A stretch of 64,000 nt of DNA from Acinetobacter gerneri DSM 14967 = CIP 107464 = MTCC 9824 (GCF_000368565.1 NZ_KB849533.1:107827-171826); one strand, 5' to 3'; numbered from the stretch's first letter, positions 9,443-18,324 are shown. The notes: generated from the sequence alone by a model not told the origin. Numbers and translations are program-made.

Positions 9443-9890
9443 GTTAAATCGCCTATCTCGTTTTTTAGAAAATTGAACAGTGTAAAATACTTAGCTTTAT
9501 TTATATTTCAAATTTGCGCCCTTGTCTAAACTTTTTAAGTCTATTTTTACAATACTTTTCTACTTTTTATTTTCATCAACTTAGTATTTTTTCAGATCAA
9601 GACACAAATGTATTCGTCTTATTTTTATGCTAATATTGCGCCCGCTGAACTAAACTTTATTTCGGCATTGAAAATAATTTTAGATTTTCATCTTCGCTCC
9701 CATCATTTTCCTGCTAACAGGTATAAATCAAAGCTATTTTTTAGAACATGAGTCATTATTTTCATTTGATATTTACTGTATTTAACGACTTTAAATATCT
9801 TGAACTTAGACTATAGAATCTAAAAGCCAGCTAAAATGATCGAATCGTTGAAATTCTTGATCGAGTCTCAAATCCAAAACAGGTGTCTTC
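9443..9890. other. intergenic region upstream of dusA
   Basis: About 450 AT-rich bases with no gene that I can support. There is no tRNA-like fold, no attachment-site duplication and no integrase, although dusA is a known phage integration target in Acinetobacter. The dusA promoter should lie in the right half; a ribosome site (AGGTG) precedes its ATG. Confidence 0.5.
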
Positions 9891-10922
9891 ATGACTGATT
9901 TAAATCAAAAGTCTTCTAAATCAATCACGCCACGTATCAGCGTTGCACCGATGATGGATTGGACCACTAAAGATTACAGATTCTTTGCACGTTTATTCAA
10001 TCCAAATGTGATTTTATACACAGAAATGGTGACTACAGGCGCAATCATTTATGGCGGCGCAAATCGACACCTCGATTTTAACCAAGAAGAACATCCCATC
10101 GTGTTACAACTGGGTGGATCAGATCCAAAAGATTTAGCGACCTGCAGTAAAATGGCTCAAGATTGGGGCTACGATGAAATCAATCTCAATGTTGGCTGTC
10201 CAAGTGACCGTGTTCAAAATAATAAAATTGGTGCATGCCTTATGGCAGAACCTGACTTGGTTGCTGAATGTATTGCAGAAATGCAAAATGCAGTCGATAT
10301 TCCGGTGACTGTGAAGCATCGTATCGGTATTGATGATATGCAGTCTTATGAAGAAATGCTGCATTTTGTAGATACCATCGCAAAAACAGGCTGTAATAAT
10401 TTTATCGTGCATGCTCGTATTGCACTTTTACAAGGCTTATCACCGAAAGAAAATCGTGAAGTTCCACCTTTGCGTTACCAAGATGTCTATCGTTTAAAAC
10501 AAGACCGCCCTGATTTAATCATTGAAATCAATGGTGGGATCAAAACTTTGGCAGAAACTCAAAAGCACTTAGAACATGTCGATGGCGTCATGATCGGGCG
10601 TGAGGCTTATCACAATCCATATCTACTTGCCGAATATTCCGAGTTTTGGGACTTAGATATGCCAAATCGTTTCGATATCATTGAACAAATGTTGCCGTAT
10701 ATCTCCAAACGTATGCAAGAAGGCGCACCACTTTCGATTATTACTCGACATATTTTAGGACTCTTCCAAAATCTTCCGGGTGCTCGAAAATGGCGTCAGG
10801 CACTTTCAGGTGGCAATGCCAAAACTTTTGCTGATGTTGAAAATGCCATCAAAAATATTAAAGAAGCCATGCAACGTACTGAAGATTATTTACTAGAAAA
10901 AAACCGTGAAGAGCATAGTTAA
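9891..10922 (+). CDS. dusA: tRNA-dihydrouridine(20/20a) synthase
   Basis: A 343-residue FMN enzyme that reduces uridine 20/20a in the tRNA D-loop using NADPH. The family landmarks are SVAPMMDWTTKDYRFFAR near residues 17-34, the catalytic cysteine region NLNVGCPSDRVQ near 99-110, and KHRIGID near 141. LSPKENREVPPLRY near 183-196 and INGGIKT are typical of DusA and not DusB or DusC. Length is normal. It is followed after 36 bases by a membrane-protein gene on the same strand. Confidence 0.94.
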   Translation: MTDLNQKSSKSITPRISVAPMMDWTTKDYRFFARLFNPNVILYTEMVTTGAIIYGGANRHLDFNQEEHPIVLQLGGSDPKDLATCSKMAQDWGYDEINLNVGCPSDRVQNNKIGACLMAEPDLVAECIAEMQNAVDIPVTVKHRIGIDDMQSYEEMLHFVDTIAKTGCNNFIVHARIALLQGLSPKENREVPPLRYQDVYRLKQDRPDLIIEINGGIKTLAETQKHLEHVDGVMIGREAYHNPYLLAEYSEFWDLDMPNRFDIIEQMLPYISKRMQEGAPLSIITRHILGLFQNLPGARKWRQALSGGNAKTFADVENAIKNIKEAMQRTEDYLLEKNREEHS

Positions 10923-10958
10923 TATGCTCTTTTAAACTCACTTCACTGCTGTAAAAAT

Positions 10959-11621
10959 ATGATAAAAAAACCAATAAGTATTCAAAAAATAAAGAAACTG
11001 CTTAAAGTTATTTTTCTTATTTCTAGCTTAGTGTTTCTTTTGTTAATCGCAAGCATTGCATCCATATTGATTCTAGATCGGTATTTTGCAGTGAGCATTA
11101 CATTTGAACAAAGCATCAACATGGTCATAGTCAGTTTTATTTGCCTGATGTTTCCAGTCATTCATCGTGCCCAAGCGCGATGGTTTTGGTTTACTCGCCA
11201 CAATATTCAAGCAGTGCCAGAATGGATGTCGGTACAAACCCCAGCTTTACCTCAAGTCAGCACCTCTTTGGGGCAGCGAGTTCTTTTATATTTTTTAGAT
11301 TTAATCGCGATCATTCTGCTCATCGCTATATTTTTACCTTTTCATACACAAGCTTGGATTTATCAATCTATTTCCGCGATCGCCCCAAGTAGTCGACTCT
11401 ATATTTTATGCCTTGTGATGCTCTGCCTATGTATTTTTCTCCTGTTAAATGGCTTGCTTTTTCTCATTTTTAAACTGCTAAAACAACCTGATTTAGAAAC
11501 ATCTTTAGCAAGGCAATTACTTGAAAATTGGCTGTATAGCTATGTTTTTACTTTTACGATTTGTATTTTTATTTGTTGTTTTAGTGGATTGTTAAATTTG
11601 CGCTATCTAGCAACATTTTAA
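10959..11621 (+). CDS. membrane protein of unknown function
   Basis: A 220-residue hydrophobic protein with about five predicted membrane segments: near residues 16-40, 52-68, 112-130, 145-170 and 195-213. A short positively charged N-terminus precedes the first. Between the second and third segments is a cytoplasmic or periplasmic loop with aromatic residues (ARWFWFTRHN). I recognise no family motif. It follows dusA closely and runs convergently into the AraC gene, overlapping it by four bases at the 3' end. Confidence 0.65.
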   Translation: MIKKPISIQKIKKLLKVIFLISSLVFLLLIASIASILILDRYFAVSITFEQSINMVIVSFICLMFPVIHRAQARWFWFTRHNIQAVPEWMSVQTPALPQVSTSLGQRVLLYFLDLIAIILLIAIFLPFHTQAWIYQSISAIAPSSRLYILCLVMLCLCIFLLLNGLLFLIFKLLKQPDLETSLARQLLENWLYSYVFTFTICIFICCFSGLLNLRYLATF

Positions 11622-12385
11622 GGTCTTAGTTCTGACTTAGATTGCTGTAAATACTGTTTTGGAGGAATTCCCATAACACGTCGAAATGCGGTGCTAAAGC
11701 TGCTTGAACTTTGATACCCCAGATCAATAGCAAGCTCCGTTATACTTTGTCCCGCGATCAAACGCTCGATTGCGATAATCATGCGCAGTTTTTCACGCCA
11801 CTGACTAAAAGAAAGTCCTATTTCTTGGGCAAATAATCGTGCAATTGTTCGAACGCTACTATGCACCTCGGTCGCAAACTGTTGCAAAGAAGCATCACAG
11901 CTCGGATCATTTTTTAGTTTATTGGTAATATATTTCAATCGTTTATCGATACCACTAGCAACATAAAGTGTACTGCTTTGTACTCGTTGTCCAAGCTGTA
12001 AAAGCATCAGTTGCTTGATCAATGCCAGTTGCTCTAGATCCATCTGCCGTTCATTTTTTTGGTTTAATAATAATGCCTGCTCAGCTAAAGCCTTCATTAA
12101 ATTTGATACAAGGATCAAACTAATCTGATCAGGTAAAGCCTGTTCAGGATAAATATCAAATACCAAATTCAATAAAATTGTTTCTTTATTATAAAGTGCA
12201 CGATGTTCTATATTGGGTGGGATATAAATGGCAGTATCTGGCATTGCTAACCACCAACCCTGCTCACCCTGAATACGAGAAGTCCCTTTTTCAACAATCA
12301 AAAGCTGTGCTTGCTGATGCTGATGAAATGAAATTTCCCGCCCAGAGGAATGTTCAGGGCGGGTCACAAGTAGAGGATTTTGCAT
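11618..12385 (-). CDS. AraC-family transcriptional regulator
   Basis: About 255 residues. The N-terminal half is a cupin-like sensor domain (EISFHQHQQAQLLIVEKGTSRI, then AIYIPPNIEHRALYN with the typical PxxxH). The C-terminal half has two helix-turn-helix motifs, including SVRTIARLFAQEIGLSFSQWREKLRM and ITELAIDLGYQSSSSFSTAFRRVMGIPPKQY, the AraC signature. Proteins of this layout often control a neighbouring efflux or membrane gene. The divergent DUF1275 gene begins just upstream, so it is the natural candidate target. An ATG six bases earlier (12391) is also possible. Confidence 0.88.
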   Translation of the reverse strand: MQNPLLVTRPEHSSGREISFHQHQQAQLLIVEKGTSRIQGEQGWWLAMPDTAIYIPPNIEHRALYNKETILLNLVFDIYPEQALPDQISLILVSNLMKALAEQALLLNQKNERQMDLEQLALIKQLMLLQLGQRVQSSTLYVASGIDKRLKYITNKLKNDPSCDASLQQFATEVHSSVRTIARLFAQEIGLSFSQWREKLRMIIAIERLIAGQSITELAIDLGYQSSSSFSTAFRRVMGIPPKQYLQQSKSELRP

Positions 12386-12499
12386 GAACATAAAATGGCA
12401 ATCTCGCTAAAAGTATTGGCAGATTCACGAAAGAAATTAAATAATTTTTATCAGAAAATACCTATAAACGCCAGTTGGTCAAAATTACGAGAAAATAAA

Positions 12500-13174
12500 A
12501 TGCAACTCAGACTCCCAACACTGCTCAGCTTCAATGCGGGCTATATCGATACCGCCAGCTTTTTGGCGATACATGGATTATTCGCAGCTCACGTGACAGG
12601 TAACTTCGTCACTTTAGGTGCAGCATTGGTAACAGATAATCACTCAGGTGCTTTGGCCAAACTGTTGGCTTTACCGATGTTTTGTATCGCTGTGATCGCC
12701 AGTAAATTAATTGATCAACTATTTTTGTCTCAACAAAAAAGTTCTTATACATTTTTATTAAAAAGTAAATTTACTTTGTATTTATTGGCAGCTCTAATTT
12801 CTGTGAAATATCTTCCTTTTCCAGAAGGAGATCACTGGCCTGCATTTGTTGTCGGGATGCTTTTGATCTGTGGTATGGCGATCCAAAATGCAATGCATCG
12901 TTTACATTGGGTTAAAGAATCACCGACAACAGTTATGACTGGTTCAACCACACAATTGATGCTCGATGTTGGAGATCTACTCAGTAAATCTGAAAAAACT
13001 GACAAAGTCGCAATCAAAACCCGTTTCAAGAAAATCCTTCCGGTGATGATTAGCTTTGCCATCGGTTGTGCTATCGCAGCGATCGTCTATCACTTTGCTT
13101 TAATGTGGATTTTCTTTGTACCACCTGCACTGATGATCTTGATTTATATTAAAAAAGATCAATATGCAAAATAA
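12500..13174 (+). CDS. DUF1275 (YoaK-family) membrane protein
   Basis: A 224-residue inner-membrane protein of the YoaK/DUF1275 family with about six hydrophobic segments. The diagnostic N-terminal sequence is LLSFNAGYIDTASFLAIHGL followed by AAHVTGNFVTLGAAL. A later segment, AIQNAMHRLHW then TTVMTGSTTQLMLDVGDL, matches the family's conserved TxMTG region. The frame is open to 12380 but that would overlap the divergent AraC gene. The ATG at 12500, preceded by a weak GAGA, fits the usual family length. Function is unknown. Possibly controlled by the adjacent AraC regulator. Confidence 0.8.
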   Translation: MQLRLPTLLSFNAGYIDTASFLAIHGLFAAHVTGNFVTLGAALVTDNHSGALAKLLALPMFCIAVIASKLIDQLFLSQQKSSYTFLLKSKFTLYLLAALISVKYLPFPEGDHWPAFVVGMLLICGMAIQNAMHRLHWVKESPTTVMTGSTTQLMLDVGDLLSKSEKTDKVAIKTRFKKILPVMISFAIGCAIAAIVYHFALMWIFFVPPALMILIYIKKDQYAK

Positions 13175-13202
13175 AAAAACCATTCATAGACGCTATGAAT
13201 GG
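13173..13202 (-). terminator. terminator of lipoprotein operon
   Basis: A 10-bp stem, CCATTCATAG (13180-13189) with CTATGAATGG (13193-13202) and a three-base loop. On the minus strand it is followed by seven T residues. It lies just beyond the stop of the GNA1162-type gene and the convergent DUF1275 gene. Confidence 0.8.
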
Positions 13203-13222
13203 CTTCTGATTTGTTGAACAAA

Positions 13223-13906
13223 TTATTTTTTTGCTAAACCTTCTTGTTGAAACTGTGGTGAACGCGGTCCATACAGCAGTCCTACGCCAGGTTTATTGGG
13301 TGTAGGACTCAACATTTGCATATTTACATTACTCGCAATCGGATAGGCATGGTCATTCAAACTACTTGAAATTTGCTCTACCAACGCGCCGACCAATGCA
13401 CCGATCAGACCACTATTGCCATCACTGCTGGATTGAACGATTTTTTTATCACCCGTCCAAAGCACCTCACCACTTTTCAGATCGACAAGTTTGGCTTCAG
13501 CCGCAACAGAAGAAACACTTTGAATGACCTGATATTTTGAGCCATATTCTTTAATACGTATGTATAAAGCCGCATCCGCGCCAAAAATTTCTTGAAGTTT
13601 TTGTGGAGGAATATCCTGCGCATCATGAGCATTGCTTATGCCATTTTCCTTAAACATATTGTCGACGATGGATAATGGAAAAACATAATAGCCCGCTTCA
13701 GCTACAGGTATCACCACCGTTGGCCAATAGCTATAGGTCGCTTTGACATCAGGTGAATCATTTAACGGAGGTAAAATCAAAATAGATTTTGGCATATGTG
13801 ATTGATATGCTGAAATATCTTTTGGACCACTGCTCGGTGTATTCACGCAGCCTGTAAAGAACAAACTCGTCAGTACAACCGTGCTCGCGATTAAGGTTTT
13901 GATCAT
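13223..13906 (-). CDS. GNA1162-family (DUF799) lipoprotein
   Basis: A 227-residue lipoprotein: MIKTLIASTVVLTSLFFTGC gives a signal peptide and a lipobox ending at Cys20. The mature part matches the Neisseria GNA1162/DUF799 family, with SILILPPLNDSPDVKATYSYWPTV and ADAALYIRIKEYGSKYQVI. Glycine-rich GLIGALVGALVEQ follows near residue 165. The known structure of this family resembles TolB-like N-terminal domains. The gene overlaps the DUF4810 gene by four bases and is the last of a three-gene lipoprotein operon, implying a shared outer-membrane complex. Its role is unknown. Confidence 0.88.
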   Translation of the reverse strand: MIKTLIASTVVLTSLFFTGCVNTPSSGPKDISAYQSHMPKSILILPPLNDSPDVKATYSYWPTVVIPVAEAGYYVFPLSIVDNMFKENGISNAHDAQDIPPQKLQEIFGADAALYIRIKEYGSKYQVIQSVSSVAAEAKLVDLKSGEVLWTGDKKIVQSSSDGNSGLIGALVGALVEQISSSLNDHAYPIASNVNMQMLSPTPNKPGVGLLYGPRSPQFQQEGLAKK

Positions 13907-14277
13907 CGTTGTACCCCACCTGCATTGGCATTCATTTTTTGCAAAAGACGATCCATCAATATCGTGGACTCAGGATAGACTTGACGCTCTAATTGAAAAT
14001 TTTCAGATGCTTTTTGCGGATTGTTTTGCTGTAAATACATCAGTCCCAAATGCGCATACAAACCCGGTGGTACTGCTAAATTTTTCGCTTTAGCCTTTTC
14101 AATCTCGGACTCAAGTTTGATGATTTGCATACTCGGCGTTGCTTTTTCTGGTGTGTTATACATCAAATAAGTTTGCTGAGTAAAAGATCCCCATTGATAG
14201 AGCGGTTTAGGTGCTGAAGCACACCCAACTAAGGAAAGTGCAAAGGCAGCAAGCCATATATTTTTTTTCATTTTCAT
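13903..14277 (-). CDS. DUF4810 lipoprotein
   Basis: A 124-residue lipoprotein with signal sequence and lipobox LVGC (Cys19). Then come YQWGSFTQQTYLMYN and a helical TPR-like part, APPGLYAHLGLMYLQQNNPQKASENFQLERQ in pattern (one tetratricopeptide-like hairpin near residues 75-105). DUF4810 members are nearly always found between a CsgG-type and a GNA1162-type gene, as here. Ten bases separate it from the CsgG gene and it overlaps the next gene by four bases, so translation is probably coupled. Confidence 0.85.
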   Translation of the reverse strand: MKMKKNIWLAAFALSLVGCASAPKPLYQWGSFTQQTYLMYNTPEKATPSMQIIKLESEIEKAKAKNLAVPPGLYAHLGLMYLQQNNPQKASENFQLERQVYPESTILMDRLLQKMNANAGGVQR

Positions 14278-14286
14278 TGCTACTTT

Positions 14287-14961
14287 TTATTGAATAGACC
14301 AACGATTACTTTGAATATCAGCGACAAGATGATTGACCGCTTCACGCACCGCTAAATCTAAAACTTTGCCATTCAATGTTGAATCATAAGATGCAGTTGA
14401 GCCAAAACCTAAAACCTCACGGGCACTCAAAGCATACTCACCAGCACCTTGCACTGAATGTACGACTTCAGAAGTACGAACATCGACAACATTTAAATTC
14501 ACTTTGGCATACGCAACCTGTTGTTTACCACGCCCTAAAATACCAAATAATTGTTGGTCGCCAATTTCCTTACGTCCAAATTCAGAGACATCACCTGTAA
14601 TCACATAACGTGCACCCTTGATGTTTTGACTGCTATTGCTATATCCAACTTCTTGTTTTAATTCAGATAGATTGTCTCGATTTAATACAGAAAAATAACC
14701 TGTTTGCTGTAAATGTGTCTCTAAAATAGTTTTAGCCTGCCCACCTAAACGGTCAACATTATCTGAAAATATGCCACGCATATAGCTTGAACGATTATCA
14801 AATTTACCAATAGAAACAGGTGTTTTTACCCCAGTATATTTCACTTGTGCTGTTGCAGCAGTCACTTGTGGACTTTGAATGGTTTTTGAAGTTTCTGTTG
14901 TTGAACATGCAGTAAGTACAAGTGTTGAAGCTAAAAAAGCTAAGCTAGAAAATTTATTCAT
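14287..14961 (-). CDS. CsgG/HfaB-family lipoprotein
   Basis: A 224-residue lipoprotein with lipobox LTAC (Cys19). The mature domain is CsgG-like: VSIGKFDNRSSYMRG, then AKTILETHLQQTGYFSVLNRDNLSELKQE, and RYVITGDVSEFGRK. Curli CsgG is an outer-membrane secretion pore, but no csgA, csgE or csgF genes are present. This group, linked to DUF4810 and GNA1162 genes, is not known to secrete curli. It is the first gene of the operon, and a 500-base gap upstream would hold its promoter. Confidence 0.86.
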   Translation of the reverse strand: MNKFSSLAFLASTLVLTACSTTETSKTIQSPQVTAATAQVKYTGVKTPVSIGKFDNRSSYMRGIFSDNVDRLGGQAKTILETHLQQTGYFSVLNRDNLSELKQEVGYSNSSQNIKGARYVITGDVSEFGRKEIGDQQLFGILGRGKQQVAYAKVNLNVVDVRTSEVVHSVQGAGEYALSAREVLGFGSTASYDSTLNGKVLDLAVREAVNHLVADIQSNRWSIQ

Positions 14962-15294
14962 TTTTCACATCATCATATTTTTTAATGTGGATTTACTATA
15001 ATTGAAAACAATCAAAATATGTAGAAATGATGAAGATCATGTAACTTGTTGGATTATTATTTAATCAAATTAAGTTTTTAATGTGTTGATTAAAATAATA
15101 TATTCCAAGACATTAGATGGTTTTAAACTATAATTTTCCAGTGATATTGATTGTAAATATGACGCTATAAATTTGAAAGTTTAACGTTCAAATTCATGAA
15201 AAATATTGCTTTAAAAACAGCTATAAAATAGCAAGCTCGTCTCACCCCAAATCAGCATTTGATTTTACACAATCAAATTTCTATAATTTGAAGC

Positions 15295-15349
15295 TTAGGA
15301 GATGGTATTCCTCCCATTACAAACCGCCCTTAGGCTGATGATACCTACG
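15295..15349 (+). promoter_or_regulatory. fluoride riboswitch aptamer (crcB motif)
   Basis: The aptamer begins with TTAGGAGATGG, continues through TTCCTCC and AAACCGCC, and closes with GGCTGATGATACCTAC. These are the conserved blocks of the crcB-motif RNA, which binds fluoride with Mg2+. TAGG at the 5' side can pair with CCTA at the 3' side to close P1. It lies about 130 bases before a crcB/fluC gene, its standard target. Confidence 0.95.
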
Positions 15350-15416
15350 TCTTCCCATAAAAACAGGGAGCGTAGGTCTGTGCTCTGTTTTTATAAATAG
15401 AATTTTGGAGCACAGA
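15343..15416 (+). promoter_or_regulatory. riboswitch expression platform, two hairpins
   Basis: ACCTACG (15343-15349), the 3' edge of the aptamer, can instead pair with CGTAGGT (15371-15377). The P1 fold and this hairpin are therefore mutually exclusive. The next stem, TCTGTGCTC (15377-15385) with GAGCACAGA (15408-15416), starts at the last base of the first hairpin. Only a short T run (15387-15391) lies inside the second loop, so the mode of control (termination or translation) is not clear. Confidence 0.7.
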
Positions 15417-15476
15417 GATGATCCTGATCGTTTCATTATTTGTTCTCCTATCCATCAAAAACGAGGTTAGTGAACA

Positions 15477-15857
15477 ATGTTTTATTCTCTTTTTTCGATC
15501 GCAGCAGGTTCCGTTCTAGGCGCATGGTTACGTTGGTTTTTTAGTTTAAAATTCAATAATCAACTCACACATTTTCCGCTTGGCACCATTTTAGTCAATT
15601 TAATTGGTGGCTTTATCATTGGATTTGCGATTTCATTTTTTGCCAATAGCGCTTTAAGCCCCAACTACAAACTTTTTGTGATCACTGGCTTTTGTGGTGC
15701 ACTCACAACATTTTCGACATTTTCAGCCGAAGTAATCGCGTTATTGCAACAACAAAAATTCAGTTATGCTGTGGCTCTCATCGCAATCCACCTGATCGGC
15801 TCATTGATTTGTACCATCATCGGTATATACAGCTACCAATGGATCAGCTCACATTAA
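15477..15857 (+). CDS. crcB: fluoride exporter CrcB/FluC
   Basis: A 126-residue membrane protein of the Fluc family, dual-topology dimeric channels that let toxic fluoride leave the cell. The family landmarks are SVLGAWLRWFFS near residues 13-24, GTILVNLIGGFIIGF with the conserved Asn near 41, and TGFCGALTTFSTFSAE near 75-90, which holds the phenylalanine box and the central sodium-site region. Four hydrophobic helices fit. Its control by the upstream fluoride riboswitch makes the assignment secure. Confidence 0.96.
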   Translation: MFYSLFSIAAGSVLGAWLRWFFSLKFNNQLTHFPLGTILVNLIGGFIIGFAISFFANSALSPNYKLFVITGFCGALTTFSTFSAEVIALLQQQKFSYAVALIAIHLIGSLICTIIGIYSYQWISSH

Positions 15858-15910
15858 ATCTTTGAAACAATCTGAATTTATTTGAAAATTATTTTAAATA
15901 AATGAGATTT

Positions 15911-16819
15911 TTAAGGTGAAATTGGCACTGTACCCAAAATATCTTTAAGCAATATCGCCGCTTGTTGGATCTTATCTTCGGCATCAATCTTGATCGCCAA
16001 GACCACTTCAGAATCAAAACCTTTCTCTTTAAGTGGCAACAATTTGATTTGATCAGGAACGATAGTCGAGAACTCCGCAGGAACGATACAGACGCCAAGT
16101 TTAGCCGCAACCAGTTGTAATTGTGCTACTTTTCTCGACTGAATCCGTGCCTGTTTTGGTACAAAGCCCGCTGCTAAACAAAGATTTCTGACTAACTGAT
16201 TTAAAATACTTCTTTCTCGATGTGGCGTAGATACAAAAGCTTCGTCTTTTAACTGTTTTATTTCAATTACTTGCTGTGTTTGGCACAAAGGGTGTTCAGC
16301 ATGTATCGCCACATACAAATCTTGTTGATATAAAGGAAAAACTTTTAACTCATCCACGGCTTGCGACATCGGCAAGCGAATCAGCCCCATATCAATTTCG
16401 CCACGTAAAATCGCACCCGCCTGTGACTCCGAAGAAAAAGTATTGATATCAAATTTCACATTTAATTGTTCAGTGATCTGCATCAATGCCGCAATTTTAT
16501 GTTGATCAATCACGATACTACTGGAGTGGGCAATTTTAATCGTAAAATCATCCCCATTGGCGACACTCCTTGAACTTTCTATAATCTGATCAAGATTTTG
16601 GATATTATTTTTTATTTTCCGATAAAAAACCCGACCTGCTTTAGTCAAGCTTGCCCGCTTTTCATTGCGATCAAAAAGTTCGAAATTAATTTCCTCTTCA
16701 AGAAGTTTAATTTGTCGGCTCAAAGCAGATTGCGCAATAAATAATTTCTCTGAAGCCGCGATAAAACTGCCTTCTTCAACTATTTTTATAAAGTAATTAA
16801 ATTGTTTGAGTATGGTCAT
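15911..16819 (-). CDS. LysR-family transcriptional regulator
   Basis: About 302 residues. The N-terminal winged helix-turn-helix reads FIAASEKLFIAQSALSRQIKLLEEEINFELFDR, the LysR signature. A C-terminal periplasmic-binding-like effector domain follows from about residue 90. The protein resembles regulators of aromatic or small-molecule metabolism (BenM/CatM-like size), but no cognate operon is adjacent. Two ATGs are close together (16825 and 16819); GAG lies six bases before the second, so I prefer it. The divergent neighbour is a 44-codon membrane-peptide ORF. Confidence 0.88.
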   Translation of the reverse strand: MTILKQFNYFIKIVEEGSFIAASEKLFIAQSALSRQIKLLEEEINFELFDRNEKRASLTKAGRVFYRKIKNNIQNLDQIIESSRSVANGDDFTIKIAHSSSIVIDQHKIAALMQITEQLNVKFDINTFSSESQAGAILRGEIDMGLIRLPMSQAVDELKVFPLYQQDLYVAIHAEHPLCQTQQVIEIKQLKDEAFVSTPHRERSILNQLVRNLCLAAGFVPKQARIQSRKVAQLQLVAAKLGVCIVPAEFSTIVPDQIKLLPLKEKGFDSEVVLAIKIDAEDKIQQAAILLKDILGTVPISP

Positions 16820-16920
16820 TATCATCTCAAAATTAGATTAATGATGCTTTTTTCTATATTAGATTAGATCAAAAACAAACGCTAGACTGATTTTATCGAA
16901 GCAATGTGTGGAATGGTACG

Positions 16921-17055
16921 ATGAGTTTTAGCAGGCAACTCTTTATTTTTATAATGATTATTTTTATGGTTTTACTTTTTAGTGCTTATGATCAGTTAAT
17001 GCAAGGTAATACATCCCATAATGTCGATCAAAAGTTTGAAATGCCACAGGATTAG
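16921..17055 (+). CDS. possible 44-residue single-span membrane peptide
   Basis: An ATG at 16921 opens a 44-codon frame ending TAG at 17053-17055. The product has a basic start (MSFSRQ), a single strongly hydrophobic helix (LFIFIMIIFMVLLFSAY) and a polar tail (DQLMQGNTSHNVDQKFEMPQD). GGAATGG about seven bases upstream could be the ribosome site. This layout is typical of small inner-membrane proteins and fits a gap otherwise empty between a LysR gene and the DUF695 gene. It could be controlled by the divergent LysR gene. Not recognised; moderate confidence that it is translated. Confidence 0.5.
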   Translation: MSFSRQLFIFIMIIFMVLLFSAYDQLMQGNTSHNVDQKFEMPQD

Positions 17056-17155
17056 TGATTTTGCGATTTCATTGGCTTAAACCAAGCATCAAAAACTTAG
17101 CAAGATTTGAACAATCAACCTTAGACCATTCAAATCTTTATCTAAGCACCAAATT

Positions 17156-18262
17156 TTACAGCCCAAACTTACCCATCGTATGCCAGTATTTATCTTTTAA
17201 AATATTGGTTTCGATCTCAAATTGATCTTTATATTTAGATGAAATTTCAGCTGCAAGTTTTGACGGTTTTCTAAAATCTTTACATGCATAATAGAATGTT
17301 CGTTTATTTCCCCCAGTCTCTCGCCCAAGAAATAGATAACCGTCTTTATCAATGAGTTGTTCATACAGTTCTTGGTCTATTTGTTCTAGAGCGTCATAGT
17401 CTTGTTCAGAAGGCATACCCTGATAATCTTGACCTTGATATGTGAAGTCCATAACAAACATCCACGGATGTGAAGCTTTATGCTCCCATTCTAAAATTGA
17501 ACTATTTAGCATAACACTGAGCGGCTGATCATCATCAGTCTGCCCTTCCAAAATACTGTATTCATCACTGTCAATATGATCATATTGAATGCTGTTTAAA
17601 CGTGAAATTTCACTATTTTTTAAAGTTAAAATATTCTTTAATTTATCTATTGGCATTAACTCTTTTTCAGCATCTTGTTTTGAACATACTGTCACATGAT
17701 CAATATGCATAATCGCATTATATTCACCCAAATAATTATCTAGATAAATATACACAGCCTCAGTAAATGGATTGTGCATTTCAGCTTGATACTCATCATG
17801 TACCATGACTAAATCAATCTCATCCGGATAAGCTTCATCATCATTTAGATAAAAGGATAGGTTTTCTTTATTAAAATCATAACCATGCATTTCTAAATAT
17901 AATTGATTAATATCCATTTCAGGCTTTAGCGCGGTAAATTTCCAACCTGCAATCTCGGGTGCTGCAGCAACAAGCTCCTCAATAAATACAATATTGGGCA
18001 CTACACCATCAGGTGTAAACACAATTTCTGCAGTATCTTGATCTAACATTCCTGCTAAATAGAAAATACCTTGATGCACTTGATCAAGTTCTTTTCTAAG
18101 TGGATTAAATAAAAACTCGCTAAACTTTTCACGATTATTTTCACGAACGATGTCATGAAATTTTTGTTGATGTTGTTCAAACCAAATCCAGAAAGCCCCA
18201 TAACAATCTGTCTCTGTTTGCGTTGTTTCTTTATTGGAAAATAGTTTCTTAAAAAAGCTCAT
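17156..18262 (-). CDS. DUF695-domain protein
   Basis: A 368-residue, acidic, soluble protein with no signal peptide. The C-terminal third (about residues 270-368: WMFVMDFTY, then DGYLFLGRETGGNKRTFYYACKDFRKPSK) resembles DUF695/RraB-like domains, which are small ferredoxin-like folds. The N-terminal two thirds look like a separate DUF-type domain that contacts acidic partners (many D/E residues). No enzymatic motif is evident. The gene is monocistronic, or follows tcdA on the same strand after about 70 bases. Confidence 0.65.
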   Translation of the reverse strand: MSFFKKLFSNKETTQTETDCYGAFWIWFEQHQQKFHDIVRENNREKFSEFLFNPLRKELDQVHQGIFYLAGMLDQDTAEIVFTPDGVVPNIVFIEELVAAAPEIAGWKFTALKPEMDINQLYLEMHGYDFNKENLSFYLNDDEAYPDEIDLVMVHDEYQAEMHNPFTEAVYIYLDNYLGEYNAIMHIDHVTVCSKQDAEKELMPIDKLKNILTLKNSEISRLNSIQYDHIDSDEYSILEGQTDDDQPLSVMLNSSILEWEHKASHPWMFVMDFTYQGQDYQGMPSEQDYDALEQIDQELYEQLIDKDGYLFLGRETGGNKRTFYYACKDFRKPSKLAAEISSKYKDQFEIETNILKDKYWHTMGKFGL

Positions 18263-18324
18263 GGCAAAATATTCTAATTATTCAAACACAAACAGCATAT
18301 TTTAATTATTTAAAAATAGCAAAT

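Noticed and set aside
9443..9890. dusA as a phage or island attachment site
   Set aside because: dusA is a known integration target in Acinetobacter, but no integrase, repeat of the gene end or phage gene is present.
14287..14961. Curli secretion system
   Set aside because: Only a CsgG-like protein is present; csgA, B, E and F are absent and the partner genes are DUF4810 and GNA1162 types.
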